This document shows positions 19,701-27,280 of a stretch of 64,000 nucleotides of DNA, one piece after another. Source of the DNA: Maioricimonas rarisocia (GTDB taxonomy: Bacteria > Planctomycetota > Planctomycetia > Planctomycetales > Planctomycetaceae). A model generated the notes under the pieces. That model was not told the origin of the DNA. It did not search any database and saw nothing but the letters and a program-made list of their open reading frames with translations. Within the stretch, counting starts at the first letter, position 1. The number at the start of each line of letters is the position of its first letter. Both the position numbers and the translations under genes were made by a program. The stretch spans positions 806,001-870,000 of the forward strand of contig NZ_CP036275.1 in the NCBI RefSeq assembly GCF_007747795.1, given 5' to 3'.

Positions 19701-20056
19701 TCGAGAAACGGTTTGAGTTCCCGCGAGAGCCACGGTTCGTACGTGAACGGAGACTCGGTCGCCGATTCTTCGAGGAAGAAATCGAACGGGTTGATCACGG
19801 TCATTTCCGCGACCAGGTCGACCTCGATCCGGAACTCGCGTGTTCGCTCCGGGAAGACGAACCTCGCCAGGAAGTTGCCCTGCGGATCCTGCTGCCAGTT
19901 GCGGAAGTTCTTTTCGGGAAGAACGTTCAGCGAGTAGCTGAGGATCGGCGTCCGCGAATGCGGAGCGGGCCGCAGGCGGATGATCTGAGGACCGAGACTG
20001 ATCGGACGTTCGTACCGGTAGCTCGTGAGGTGATTCAGCGCAACGCGAATTGCCAT
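16712..20056 (-). CDS. Transglutaminase-like + DUF2126 (amidoligase-like) protein
   Basis: The protein has 1114 residues. An N-terminal beta-sandwich (MAIRVALNHLTSYRYERPI) is followed by a transglutaminase-like core with Cys180 (SGSCRDSAW), His229 (DLHAWTEVY) and Asp245 (GLDPTSG). The remaining 800 residues are DUF2126, related to glutamine-synthetase/gamma-glutamylcysteine-ligase-type COOH-NH2 ligases, with HTGTGGGNHVVLGG and NTHRAEFCIDKLYSP as conserved blocks. The ATG at 20056 was chosen because the domain starts there; the longer frame adds 27 low-quality residues. The size matches the family, about 1100 residues. With the ATP-grasp proteins it is predicted to act in synthesis or modification of a peptide or amide-linked metabolite in the cytoplasm. 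Confidence 0.92.
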   Translation of the reverse strand: MAIRVALNHLTSYRYERPISLGPQIIRLRPAPHSRTPILSYSLNVLPEKNFRNWQQDPQGNFLARFVFPERTREFRIEVDLVAEMTVINPFDFFLEESATESPFTYEPWLSRELKPFLETEPVGPHLREFIDSLDLTRRPTNDFMVEMNRRVQEEIRYLIRMEPGVQTTEETLENRSGSCRDSAWLLVQVLRNLGLAARFVSGYLIQLKPDIPALDGPAGPEQDFTDLHAWTEVYLPGAGWVGLDPTSGLLAGEGHIPLACTPDPVSAAPISGALEACKTDFEFRMQVTRIHEDPRVTKPYTDEQWSKITTLGHDIDDELEAGDVRLTMGGEPTFVSIDDMEGEEWNGAAVGPTKHRLSAALIRRLRDRFAPGGLLHFGQGKWYPGESLPRWALSCFWRKDGQPIWVNDELLADEETDYGYGPDEALKFSEHLAERLDVSPRWIKPAYEDAFHYLWKERRLPVNVEPGDPRLDDPEERARLADVFEQGLTTPTGYVMPLQRQWWQARARWVSGPWPVRSEELFLIPGDSPIGLRLPIDSLPWVQESERNTSYPRDPLAERPPLPPHPRERLQPWVRGVAEATSLKGLSEQRREQVEPHLETEESSEDDKVVRTAMCIEPRRGRLYVFMPPVDLLEDYLDLVHAIEQTAEDLQMPIVVEGYLPPHDDRISLIKVTPDPGVIEVNVHPAHNWDELVETTTTLYDEARHCRLGTEKFDLDGMHTGTGGGNHVVLGGPTPADSPFLRRPDLLRSLIGYWNNHPALSYLFSGRFVGPTSQAPRADEGRKDSIYEMRLAFSLIPPPGEDCPPWLIDRIFRNLLVDLTGNTHRAEFCIDKLYSPDSSTGRLGLVEFRAFEMPPHAQMSLTQQLLIRALVARFWKTPYEAPLVEWGTALHDRFMLPHYIWQDLREVIADLNTAGYPLQLEWFAPHFEFRFPFIGEASQQDVHVELRSAIEPWYVLGEQPAAGATVRYVDSSVERMQVKVTGMTDTRHQVLCNGRRVPLHPTGVPGEFVAGVRYRAWQPPSCLHPTIPVHAPLVFDIFDAWQERSIGGCTYHVSHPGGRSYDTFPVNANEAEARRGGRFFRMGHTPGPMPAAAVEANSHFPLTLDLRRSVSTP

Positions 20057-20142
20057 CGTCTTGTTCGACTCCGAAGACCTTCCGGCGGGCTTGAGTCCTG
20101 CAGCACTGAGCGCGGCTGCCGGACCGAAGCCGGACATGCAGA

Positions 20143-21123
20143 TCAGCTCTGGCTTTGCGACATCGTCAGTGTTTCCACCGGGCGAAGAGCAAAGAATGTT
20201 TCGTGAATGCAGACGGACGCCGAGTTCATTTTTGTCTGCAGCGAATCGATGAACTGATGCAGACCGTCATCGACAATTTCTTCCACACGCATGAATGCCA
20301 GCTCCGAACGGAGCAGGCCAAGACGTTGTTCGGCCGAGTTGCAGAATTCGCCGGCCGGTGTTCCCGTAATCGCGTGGAGCGAGACATCGGAGGCGGTCAG
20401 GCAGTGAGAGACTGCCCGTGGAAAGGCCCGGTCGAGGATCAGAAACTCGATGACCCGCGGCACCGTCAGGCCGTGATAACGCTTGCGGTACGTTTCCAGC
20501 CCACTGACCGACTGCAGGACCGCCGACCACTGCAGGTCGTCGATCGGTGTTCCGACGTCGGCGATGCTCGGCAGCAGCGTGAAGTACTTCACGTCGAGGA
20601 TACGGGTCGTTTTGTCGGCCCGTTCGAGCATCCGTCCCATGTTGAAGAAGTTCCAGCTCTCTCCGTGGGCCATCGTTGCGTCGATCACGCCGCCGAACAG
20701 CTGGCTGTACTGTCGGACAGTCCGGAAGAACTCGGACGGTGATCCGACGCGGCCGCCGTTGTTCGTCGCGGCCAGAACGAAGTGGTAGAACTCGTTGAGC
20801 GCTTCCCAGCTTTCCGACGAGATCGTCTCGCGGATCGAGCGCGCGTTCTCCCGGGCGATGCGAAGCGAACTGATGATCGAATTCGGGTAGTCCCGATCGA
20901 ACGTGAGGAACTGAATGACGCTGTCGGCATCTGTTTCGGCGTAGTGCTCGTTGAAGTACTCCTGGTCGCCCGTCGTGCTCACCAGCGGTTCCCACTGCTC
21001 GCAGGACCCGACCGGCTGGTCGAGGATCAGATTGAGCGTCACGTCAACGTAGCGGGCCAGGTTCTCGGCCCGTTCGACGTAGCGGGCCATCCAGTAGATC
21101 GATTCGGCCACACGGCTGAGCAT
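20143..21123 (-). CDS. Alpha-E (DUF403) domain protein
   Basis: The protein has 326 residues and is all-helical. It begins MLSRVAESIYWMARYVERAENLARYVDV, the conserved DUF403 opening; NFFNMGRMLERADKTTRILDVKYF in the middle is the second conserved block. It has no signal peptide or TM segment. It lies 88 bases downstream of the stand-alone ATP-grasp gene and 86 bases upstream of the DUF2126 gene on the same strand. The function of alpha-E domains is not established; they co-occur with circularly permuted ATP-grasp ligases and may serve as a partner or acceptor-binding subunit. Confidence 0.92.
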   Translation of the reverse strand: MLSRVAESIYWMARYVERAENLARYVDVTLNLILDQPVGSCEQWEPLVSTTGDQEYFNEHYAETDADSVIQFLTFDRDYPNSIISSLRIARENARSIRETISSESWEALNEFYHFVLAATNNGGRVGSPSEFFRTVRQYSQLFGGVIDATMAHGESWNFFNMGRMLERADKTTRILDVKYFTLLPSIADVGTPIDDLQWSAVLQSVSGLETYRKRYHGLTVPRVIEFLILDRAFPRAVSHCLTASDVSLHAITGTPAGEFCNSAEQRLGLLRSELAFMRVEEIVDDGLHQFIDSLQTKMNSASVCIHETFFALRPVETLTMSQSQS

Positions 21124-21211
21124 GGTGTCGTTCTCGAATGCAGTGACTTGATAGCAGATGCGTCGCGTGCGCGGCGGCCGTGGAGCGCGGGCTCCTGCCG
21201 CCCGGGTGGGT

Positions 21212-22687
21212 TCAGGCGTCCAGTTCGCCAGTGAGCATCCCCGGCTGCGCCACGACCCAGGTATCCTTGCTGCCTCCTCCCTGGGACGAATTGACCACGA
21301 GGGAGCCTTTCCGCAGTGCCACCCGTGTCAGCCCGCCGGGCAGCACGAAGATCTCCTCGCCGTACAGGATATAGGGCCGCAGGTCGACATGGCGCCCCTC
21401 GAAATGATCGTCGACGATGGTCGGGACGCGGGAGAGGGACAGTGTGGGCTGGGCGATGTAGTTCCGCGGGTTCTCCTCGATGAGGTGAGCGAACGTGCGT
21501 TGCTCCTCCTTCGTGGAATGGGGACCGACAAGCATGCCGTAGCCCCCCGCCTCGTTTGCCGCCTTCACCACCAGCTTGTCGAGGTTTTCGAGAACGTACT
21601 TGCGATCGTCCTGACGCTGACAGACGTAGGTCGGGACATTGGGCAGGATCGCTTCCTCGTTGAGGTAGTAGTTGATCATGTCCGGGACGAAAGCGTAGAT
21701 CACCTTGTCGTCTGCGACCCCGGTGCCCGGCGCATTTGCCATCGCCACGTTGCCACGACGGAAGACGTCCATGATGCCCGGGACGCCGAGCATCGAGTCC
21801 TTGCGGAAGACCTTGGGGTCGAGAAAGTCGTCGTCGATGCGACGGTAGATGACGTCGACCCGTTCGAAACCGGTCGTCGTCCTCATGAAGACGAAGCCGT
21901 CCTTGACGACCAGGTCGCGGCCCTCGACGAGTTGCACCCCCATCTGCTGTGCGAGGAAGGAATGCTCGTAATAAGCGGAGTTGTAGATGCCGGGCGTCAG
22001 GACGACCGTGGTGGGGTTGTCGACCTGTGAGGGAGCCAGGTGCCGCAGTGTCGTGTGCAGCCGCCCCGGATAATCGATGACCGGACGGACCCGGGCCGAG
22101 TTAAAGACCTGGGGGAAGCTCCGCTTCATCACCATCCGGTTCTGCAGGACGTACGAGACGCCGGAAGGGCACCGCAGATTATCTTCGAGGACATAGATCT
22201 GGCCGTCCGCGTGGCGGACGAGATCGGTGCCGGTGATGTGACACCAGATGCCCCGCGGGGGCGAGAGCCCGTGACAGGCGACGCGATAGGTCTTGGCGTC
22301 TTCGAGCAGTTCGCGGGGAACGATGCCTTCGTTGACGATGTTCTGATCGTGATAGACGTCGTCGATGAAGCAGTTGAGGGCGCGAATCCGTTGCTTGAGA
22401 CCGGCTTCAACGCGGTTCCACTCGGTTGCACCGACGATGCGTGGAATGATGTCGAACGGAAAGATCTTCTCCGTTCCCTGTTCGTCGCCGTAGACGGCGA
22501 ACGTGATGCCCATGCGCATCAACGCCCTTTCGATCGCCTCCTGCCGCATGCGCAATTCGCCCACGCCAAGGGAATTGATCGTCTCAACCAGCAGTTGCCC
22601 TTCGGGTCGCGGCTGGTTGTGGTCGTCGAACAGTTCGTCGAAGAATCCGTCGGTTTCGTAGCCCTGAAATTGCAGGTTATCTGACAT
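21212..22687 (-). CDS. Circularly permuted ATP-grasp type 2 protein (DUF404/DUF407)
   Basis: The protein has 491 residues. The start at 22687 ([20 protein letters not shown]) was chosen because the family begins with the YDExF-like helix; the longer frame adds 51 residues of non-coding character. Family blocks seen: [56 protein letters not shown], then [19 protein letters not shown] and [16 protein letters not shown] as part of the nucleotide-binding region. This is the first gene of the minus-strand cluster and probably the start of its transcript. It is predicted to be an ATP-dependent carboxylate-amine ligase forming a peptide bond. Confidence 0.93.
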   Translation of the reverse strand: MSDNLQFQGYETDGFFDELFDDHNQPRPEGQLLVETINSLGVGELRMRQEAIERALMRMGITFAVYGDEQGTEKIFPFDIIPRIVGATEWNRVEAGLKQRIRALNCFIDDVYHDQNIVNEGIVPRELLEDAKTYRVACHGLSPPRGIWCHITGTDLVRHADGQIYVLEDNLRCPSGVSYVLQNRMVMKRSFPQVFNSARVRPVIDYPGRLHTTLRHLAPSQVDNPTTVVLTPGIYNSAYYEHSFLAQQMGVQLVEGRDLVVKDGFVFMRTTTGFERVDVIYRRIDDDFLDPKVFRKDSMLGVPGIMDVFRRGNVAMANAPGTGVADDKVIYAFVPDMINYYLNEEAILPNVPTYVCQRQDDRKYVLENLDKLVVKAANEAGGYGMLVGPHSTKEEQRTFAHLIEENPRNYIAQPTLSLSRVPTIVDDHFEGRHVDLRPYILYGEEIFVLPGGLTRVALRKGSLVVNSSQGGGSKDTWVVAQPGMLTGELDA

Positions 22688-22928
22688 GAACGTCGTTCGA
22701 ATCTGCTCTGATCCCGCCCGGAGGCGCGTCGGACCGGATCGGTGCTGTCGATGTGACATCTGTAGGCTACCGTCCGATCCGGTAACTTCAAAGTGTGGTC
22801 GAGGTGCTCTTTGGGAATTCAGGCTGCTACCGGAGGGCACTTCGATTCGGCTGCAGCACCCGGTGTTTTCGCGCGGTACGATGCCCGGATTGTTGCAGCG
22901 CGGCAGGATCTTTCACCCGGAGTCCATC

Positions 22929-23381
22929 ATGCACAGCGAAGGCACCATCGTGATCGACCGGCCGATTGATGAGGTGTTCCACCTGACGTGCGATCGCGTC
23001 CCCGAGTGGAGCATCATCGTTGTCGAGGAAGAATTGCTCGAGAAGACGCCCGACGGCGTCGGAACGCGGTTCCGGACCGTCACCGAAGATCATGGTAAAC
23101 GAATGGTCTTCGAGGGGGTCGTCACCCGATACGAACCACCAGTGCTCAATGCGATCCAGTTGACCGGCAGGCAATTTGACATCGAAGCGGTCTACACGTT
23201 CGAGGATCTGGGCGGGCAGACCCGGGTCACGCAGCACTCGGTTGTCGAGGGAAAGGGGTTCTTCAAGGTATTTCTGGCGTTGTTCGGGTGGGCGATGCAC
23301 AAAGCCAACTGCCAGGCGACACAGCGGGAGCTCGAGAGTCTCAAGACATACTGCGAGACGCAGCCGGCGACGACACCGTAG
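22929..23381 (+). CDS. SRPBCC family (START-like) protein
   Basis: The protein has 150 residues. It begins MHSEGTIVIDRPIDEVFHLTCD, the typical first strand and helix of SRPBCC/polyketide cyclase-like folds, and continues with strands and the C-terminal helix (MHKANCQATQRELESLKTYCE). The ATG at 22929 follows GGAG at 22919-22922; an in-frame ATG at 22881 is the alternative. It is divergent from the ATP-grasp gene with a 241-base gap and convergent with the TolB-like gene. The ligand is unknown; members bind hydrophobic small molecules. Confidence 0.85.
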   Translation: MHSEGTIVIDRPIDEVFHLTCDRVPEWSIIVVEEELLEKTPDGVGTRFRTVTEDHGKRMVFEGVVTRYEPPVLNAIQLTGRQFDIEAVYTFEDLGGQTRVTQHSVVEGKGFFKVFLALFGWAMHKANCQATQRELESLKTYCETQPATTP

Positions 23382-23397
23382 AGGGGGGACACGGGGA

Positions 23398-24276
23398 TCA
23401 GGGCGTGATACTGATCAGGTGAATGTCGAAGCGGCCGTCGCGCTCGGCAACCCAGGCCAGCCGACCGTCCGGATGCCAGGCCGGGTAATCGTCCCGCTCC
23501 GCATGCTGCGTGATGCGCCGGAGCCTGGATCCGTCCAGGTTCATTACAAAGATCTCGTAGTTTCCGTCGCGGCTACTGGTGAAGGCAATCTGCCGGCCGT
23601 CCGACGAGAGACGCGGCCGGATATCCTGCCGGGGGTGATCGGTCAGGCGGACAACTGTTTCGCCGGACAGATCGGCGGAGTAGATCTCGAAGTTGCCGTC
23701 ACGGGTGGAACCGAATATGAGCGTGGTGCCGTCTGGGGTGACAGACGGCCAGTTGTTGATCCCGCTCGAGTCGATCAGACGGTTTCGGTTCTGGCATTGG
23801 AGATCGCAGGACCAGATTGGCTGGCGGCCCTCCTCCGGGTAGGCGTACAGTACGCGTCGACCGTCCGGCGTGAACGTCGGGCCGCGGGCACCGGAGAAGC
23901 CCCCTTCGCGGAATTCGGCGGTCTCACCCGTGTCGCGGCGGCGGATCGCCAGTCGCAGATTGAGGTTCCCCAGATTCTGCACGAACGCTTCGTAATCGCG
24001 ATCGGGTGAAAAGGCTGGCTCGAACTCGTTGGTGGTTGCGTCGGGATGCAGCCGTTCAGAAGCGCCTGTGGAAAGGGTGAGCTTCACGAGGGCCAGTTGA
24101 CGCGGTCCGACCTGTTCGCAGTAGACGAGCGTATCGTCGTCGAAGAATCGCAGGTCCCGTTTCTCCGTCCCGGTGCTGGTCAGATGGCGGGCTGGTTCTG
24201 AGGCGACGAGCGGGACCAGCGACAGACTCGTCGCGAGCAGTCCGAAGAACAAACAGGCCAGGGGGCGGTCGATCAT
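23398..24276 (-). CDS. TolB-like (PD40/WD40-like) beta-propeller protein, secreted
   Basis: The protein has 292 residues. The signal peptide is MIDRPLACLFFGLLATSLSL, with cleavage near residue 26. Six propeller blades carry TolB/PD40 motifs such as FSPDRDYEAF, FTPDGRRVLYAY, VTPDGTTLIFGSTRDGNFEI, LSSDGRQIAFTSSRDGNYEI and WHPDGRLAWVAERDG. No enzymatic domain is fused. It lies 29 bases downstream of a DUF1501 gene on the same strand, so the two are probably co-transcribed. A periplasmic or surface protein-interaction role is inferred. The frame stays open upstream to 25350, but that part is antisense-frame shadow of DUF1501. Confidence 0.88.
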   Translation of the reverse strand: MIDRPLACLFFGLLATSLSLVPLVASEPARHLTSTGTEKRDLRFFDDDTLVYCEQVGPRQLALVKLTLSTGASERLHPDATTNEFEPAFSPDRDYEAFVQNLGNLNLRLAIRRRDTGETAEFREGGFSGARGPTFTPDGRRVLYAYPEEGRQPIWSCDLQCQNRNRLIDSSGINNWPSVTPDGTTLIFGSTRDGNFEIYSADLSGETVVRLTDHPRQDIRPRLSSDGRQIAFTSSRDGNYEIFVMNLDGSRLRRITQHAERDDYPAWHPDGRLAWVAERDGRFDIHLISITP

Positions 24277-24305
24277 CAGAGAACCTGCCAGGATCTGACG
24301 GGCCT

Positions 24306-25652
24306 TCAGAACAGTTCGTAGATGATGCGGCCCTCTTCGAGGACGTCCATGCCCGAGCGGGTCGCTACGTCGAGGCCGGCCAGTTCGCAGATGGTCGTGC
24401 CGGCCATCAGGGGGGTGATCGGGGACGTGACCGGATCCTGTGCCAGTTTGTCGCTCTCGCCGATGACGCGTCCCCCTGCCACGCCGGCTCCGGCCCACAG
24501 CGAGAAGTAGCAGCGGGGCCAGTGATCGCGGGCCGCCCGTTTGTTGAGTTTGGGAGTGCGGCCGAATTCTCCCATCGCGACGACGAGCGTCGAATCGAGC
24601 AGGCCGCGGTTCTCCAGATCCAGGAGCAGCGATGACAGGGCGCGGTCGAGGATCGGACAGTGGCGGTCCTGCAGCAACTCGAAGTTGTAGATGTGCGTGT
24701 CCCACCCGAAGTCGCAGCCGGGCGACATCGCCTCGACGTATTCGCTCCAGTTGACCTGAACGTAGGGAACCTCCGCTTCGACGAGCCGTCTGGCCAGCAG
24801 GCAGCTCTGGCCGAACGACGTATAGCCGTACGCATCGCGAACGGTGTCCGACTCGTGGGTCAGATCGAAGGCCGCCCGGGCTTCGGGACGGGTGAGCAGT
24901 CCGTAGGCGGTCTGCCACGTGCGGTCCCAGGTTTCGAAGCCGGCGGCGTCGAGCCGTCGGCGGGAGTCGTCGAGAATGCCGAGCAGTTCCTCGCGGGAAT
25001 CGATCCGCGCCGGCGACAGGTCGTCGAGCAGGTCCAGCGCGGGCAGTTCGACCGACCCGTCCGCCTGGCAGTTGACCAGAAACGGATCGTACCGCTGTCC
25101 CAGCCGTCCGCCGCCATACCCTTTGATCCGTCGTGGCAGATCGCGCGGGATCCCACGACCGACGTAGAAGAAGGGAGGCAGTTCGGTCGGACCCCGTTGC
25201 TGAAGCGTCTGCTTTGCGACGATCGAGCCGAAGTTGGGATGAACCGGTTCGGGATTTTCGGCGAAGCCGGTCAGCCCCCATGTGCCAGCGCCGGGATGCC
25301 CGCCATCGAAGGTGACCATGCTGCGGATCAGTGCGTAGCGGTCGCTGCAATTGGCCAGTCGGGGGAGCAGTTCGCTGATCTGCAGTCCCGGCGTCCGTGT
25401 CGCGATCGGCGAAAACGGACCACGGTACTCCGCGGGGGCATCAGGCTTGGGATCGAACGTGTCGAGATGGCTCGGAGCACCCCACAGCCAGAGCAGTATG
25501 ACGGACTTTGCCCGATGCGGTTGTGCGGCGGAAGCGCGCTGCAGTGTTCCGGCCAGTCCAAGTCCCGCGGCTGCCGACGTGCCCAGCGTAAGAAACGCCC
25601 GTCGAGTCTGGCCTCCGCATGTCTGAGCCCGGAAGCGACCTGCATTCAGCAT
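24306..25652 (-). CDS. DUF1501 protein, Tat-exported, sulfatase-like fold
   Basis: The protein has 448 residues. A Tat-type leader, TRRAFLTLGTSAAAGLGLAG, lies at about residues 15-34. The DUF1501 core follows: SVILLWLWGAPSHLDTFDPK, then LPRLANCSDRYALIRSM, then the C-terminal LVVAMGEFGRTPKLNKRAARDHWPRCYF, all family hallmarks. DUF1501 belongs to the alkaline-phosphatase/sulfatase superfamily by fold, but this protein shows no C-x-P-S/T-R sulfatase signature. In planctomycetes these are exported proteins of unknown activity. The TolB-like gene follows within 29 bases. Confidence 0.93.
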   Translation of the reverse strand: MLNAGRFRAQTCGGQTRRAFLTLGTSAAAGLGLAGTLQRASAAQPHRAKSVILLWLWGAPSHLDTFDPKPDAPAEYRGPFSPIATRTPGLQISELLPRLANCSDRYALIRSMVTFDGGHPGAGTWGLTGFAENPEPVHPNFGSIVAKQTLQQRGPTELPPFFYVGRGIPRDLPRRIKGYGGGRLGQRYDPFLVNCQADGSVELPALDLLDDLSPARIDSREELLGILDDSRRRLDAAGFETWDRTWQTAYGLLTRPEARAAFDLTHESDTVRDAYGYTSFGQSCLLARRLVEAEVPYVQVNWSEYVEAMSPGCDFGWDTHIYNFELLQDRHCPILDRALSSLLLDLENRGLLDSTLVVAMGEFGRTPKLNKRAARDHWPRCYFSLWAGAGVAGGRVIGESDKLAQDPVTSPITPLMAGTTICELAGLDVATRSGMDVLEEGRIIYELF

Positions 25653-25766
25653 GGAGTCACCCTGATCGAGGTGATGAGCCCGACGTCGATGCGACAGGAC
25701 TTCGAGACTAACAGGTCATGTCACGTCCCGCCATTCCTGACCGGGAGCAGTGGGACGGGAACCTGC

Positions 25767-27263
25767 TCACGCGAGGATGTCGGTGATCGGCGTGCCGTAG
25801 TCGATCTCGAGTCGCTTACGACCCGGAATGTCCAGCCGGTGCGGCTCCAGCCCCAGCAGATGCATGACGGTGGCATGCAGATCGGTGACGTAGTGGGCGT
25901 TTTCGACGGCATGGAAGCCGAGTTCGTCGGTCCGGCCGTGGACGTATCCCGGCTTGAGCCCGGCACCGGCCAGCCAGACGGTGAAGCCGTGCGGGTGATG
26001 ATCCCGTCCCGTGGCAGGTGAACTGGCACTGCGCATCTCGACGGCGGGGGTGCGGCCAAACTCGGTGCAGAAGACGACCAGCGTCTCGTCCAGCATGCCG
26101 CGACGTTTGAGGTCCTTGAGCAGACCTGCCACCGGTTTGTCGACCCGTTCGCAGCTCCGGGCGTGGTTCTTCTTCAGGTCCTGGTGCGAGTCCCATTCGC
26201 CATAGCCGCTCAGATAGACCAGCGTGTAGCGCACGCCCCGTTCGGCCAGTCTGCGGGCGGTGAGCAGGCGGCGTCCGTAGACGTCGGTCGGCTTGCCGGA
26301 TTCGATGCCATACAGTTGCTGCGTTTCGGCGGTCTCCTGCGCCAGGTCGATCACGTCAGGGACAGACATCTGCATCCGGTAGGCGAGTTCGTAGCTCTTG
26401 ATGCGAGCCTGCAACTGCTCGTCATCGGGATGCTCGATGGCATTGAGCCGATTGAGCCGGTCGATGAACGCGAACTGGTTCGCCTGTTCGCGGGGGAGCA
26501 CATCGCCGGGACGGGTGCCGAAGGGGAGCGGGTTGTCCGGGTCGAGCGACAGTTCGACACCGGCGTATCTGGGGCCAAGGTAGTTGGCGTCGAAGTTCTG
26601 TTTGACCCGGGTGTCGGTGTACTGACCGATGAAGACAAATTCGGGCAGGTTCTCGTTGAGGCTTCCCAGACCGTAGCTGATCCACGAGCCGAGGACCGGC
26701 TGCTGCTCATCCAGCTTGTGCCGGCCGTTGTGCATCTGGAATTCGGCGTTGTGATCGTTGTCTGTGGTGTACATCGAGCGGACGAACGTCATGTCGTCGA
26801 CGCATTCGCCCAGGTGCGGCCACCAGTCGCTGACGCCGATTCCCGCCTCGCCCCGTTTCTTCCAGCCGACCTGCATCGGCATGATCTTCGAGTGTGTGCG
26901 GTCTCCGCCGACAACGGCCCGTGATCGCTCCTTGAACAGCGGATCCTCGAGCGGGTTGGGGTACTCGGTGTCGCTGTAGGTTTTCTCGGCGTACCGGTTG
27001 AGTGCCGGCTTCGGGTCGAACGTCTCCATCTGGCTGTAGCCGCCGGACAGGAAGATCCAGATGACGTTCTTCGCCCGGGGCGCAAAGTGCGGATCGCCTG
27101 TCGGGAGGGAATGAGACTGAGGCGCGGCTGCCTGAACCAGCCCGTCCCGCCGCAGCATCGCCCCCAGGGCCAGGCCGCCGAATCCCATGCCGAGTTCGCT
27201 GAGAAACGCGCGGCGATGCACACGCCCACAGGGGGGACCGTGGCGTCGTGGTCGGCTGCTCAT
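25767..27263 (-). CDS. DUF1501 protein, paired with a cytochrome/DUF1549/DUF1553 gene
   Basis: The protein has 498 residues. The Tat-like leader reads HRRAFLSELGMGFGGLALG. The core has NVIWIFLSGGYSQMETFDPK, MTFVRSMYTTDNDHNAEFQM and LVVFCTEFGRTPAVEM, then TGRDHHPHGFTVWLAGAG. The ATG at 27263 sits 5 bases after AAGGAG; an ATG at 27281 forming TGATG with the upstream stop is the alternative start. It lies directly downstream of the DUF1549/DUF1553 gene, the standard planctomycete gene pair. The two products are presumed to act together on the cell envelope; the reaction is unknown. Confidence 0.93.
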   Translation of the reverse strand: MSSRPRRHGPPCGRVHRRAFLSELGMGFGGLALGAMLRRDGLVQAAAPQSHSLPTGDPHFAPRAKNVIWIFLSGGYSQMETFDPKPALNRYAEKTYSDTEYPNPLEDPLFKERSRAVVGGDRTHSKIMPMQVGWKKRGEAGIGVSDWWPHLGECVDDMTFVRSMYTTDNDHNAEFQMHNGRHKLDEQQPVLGSWISYGLGSLNENLPEFVFIGQYTDTRVKQNFDANYLGPRYAGVELSLDPDNPLPFGTRPGDVLPREQANQFAFIDRLNRLNAIEHPDDEQLQARIKSYELAYRMQMSVPDVIDLAQETAETQQLYGIESGKPTDVYGRRLLTARRLAERGVRYTLVYLSGYGEWDSHQDLKKNHARSCERVDKPVAGLLKDLKRRGMLDETLVVFCTEFGRTPAVEMRSASSPATGRDHHPHGFTVWLAGAGLKPGYVHGRTDELGFHAVENAHYVTDLHATVMHLLGLEPHRLDIPGRKRLEIDYGTPITDILA

Positions 27264-27280
27264 CGGGGCTCCTTCTCTCA

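Noticed and set aside
24277-25350. Upstream half of the 650-residue frame before the TolB-like protein
   Set aside because: Overlaps the DUF1501 gene in another frame on the same strand; the signal peptide starts at 24276.
24660-26021. 453-residue plus-strand frame
   Set aside because: Antisense to two DUF1501 genes; no coding evidence.
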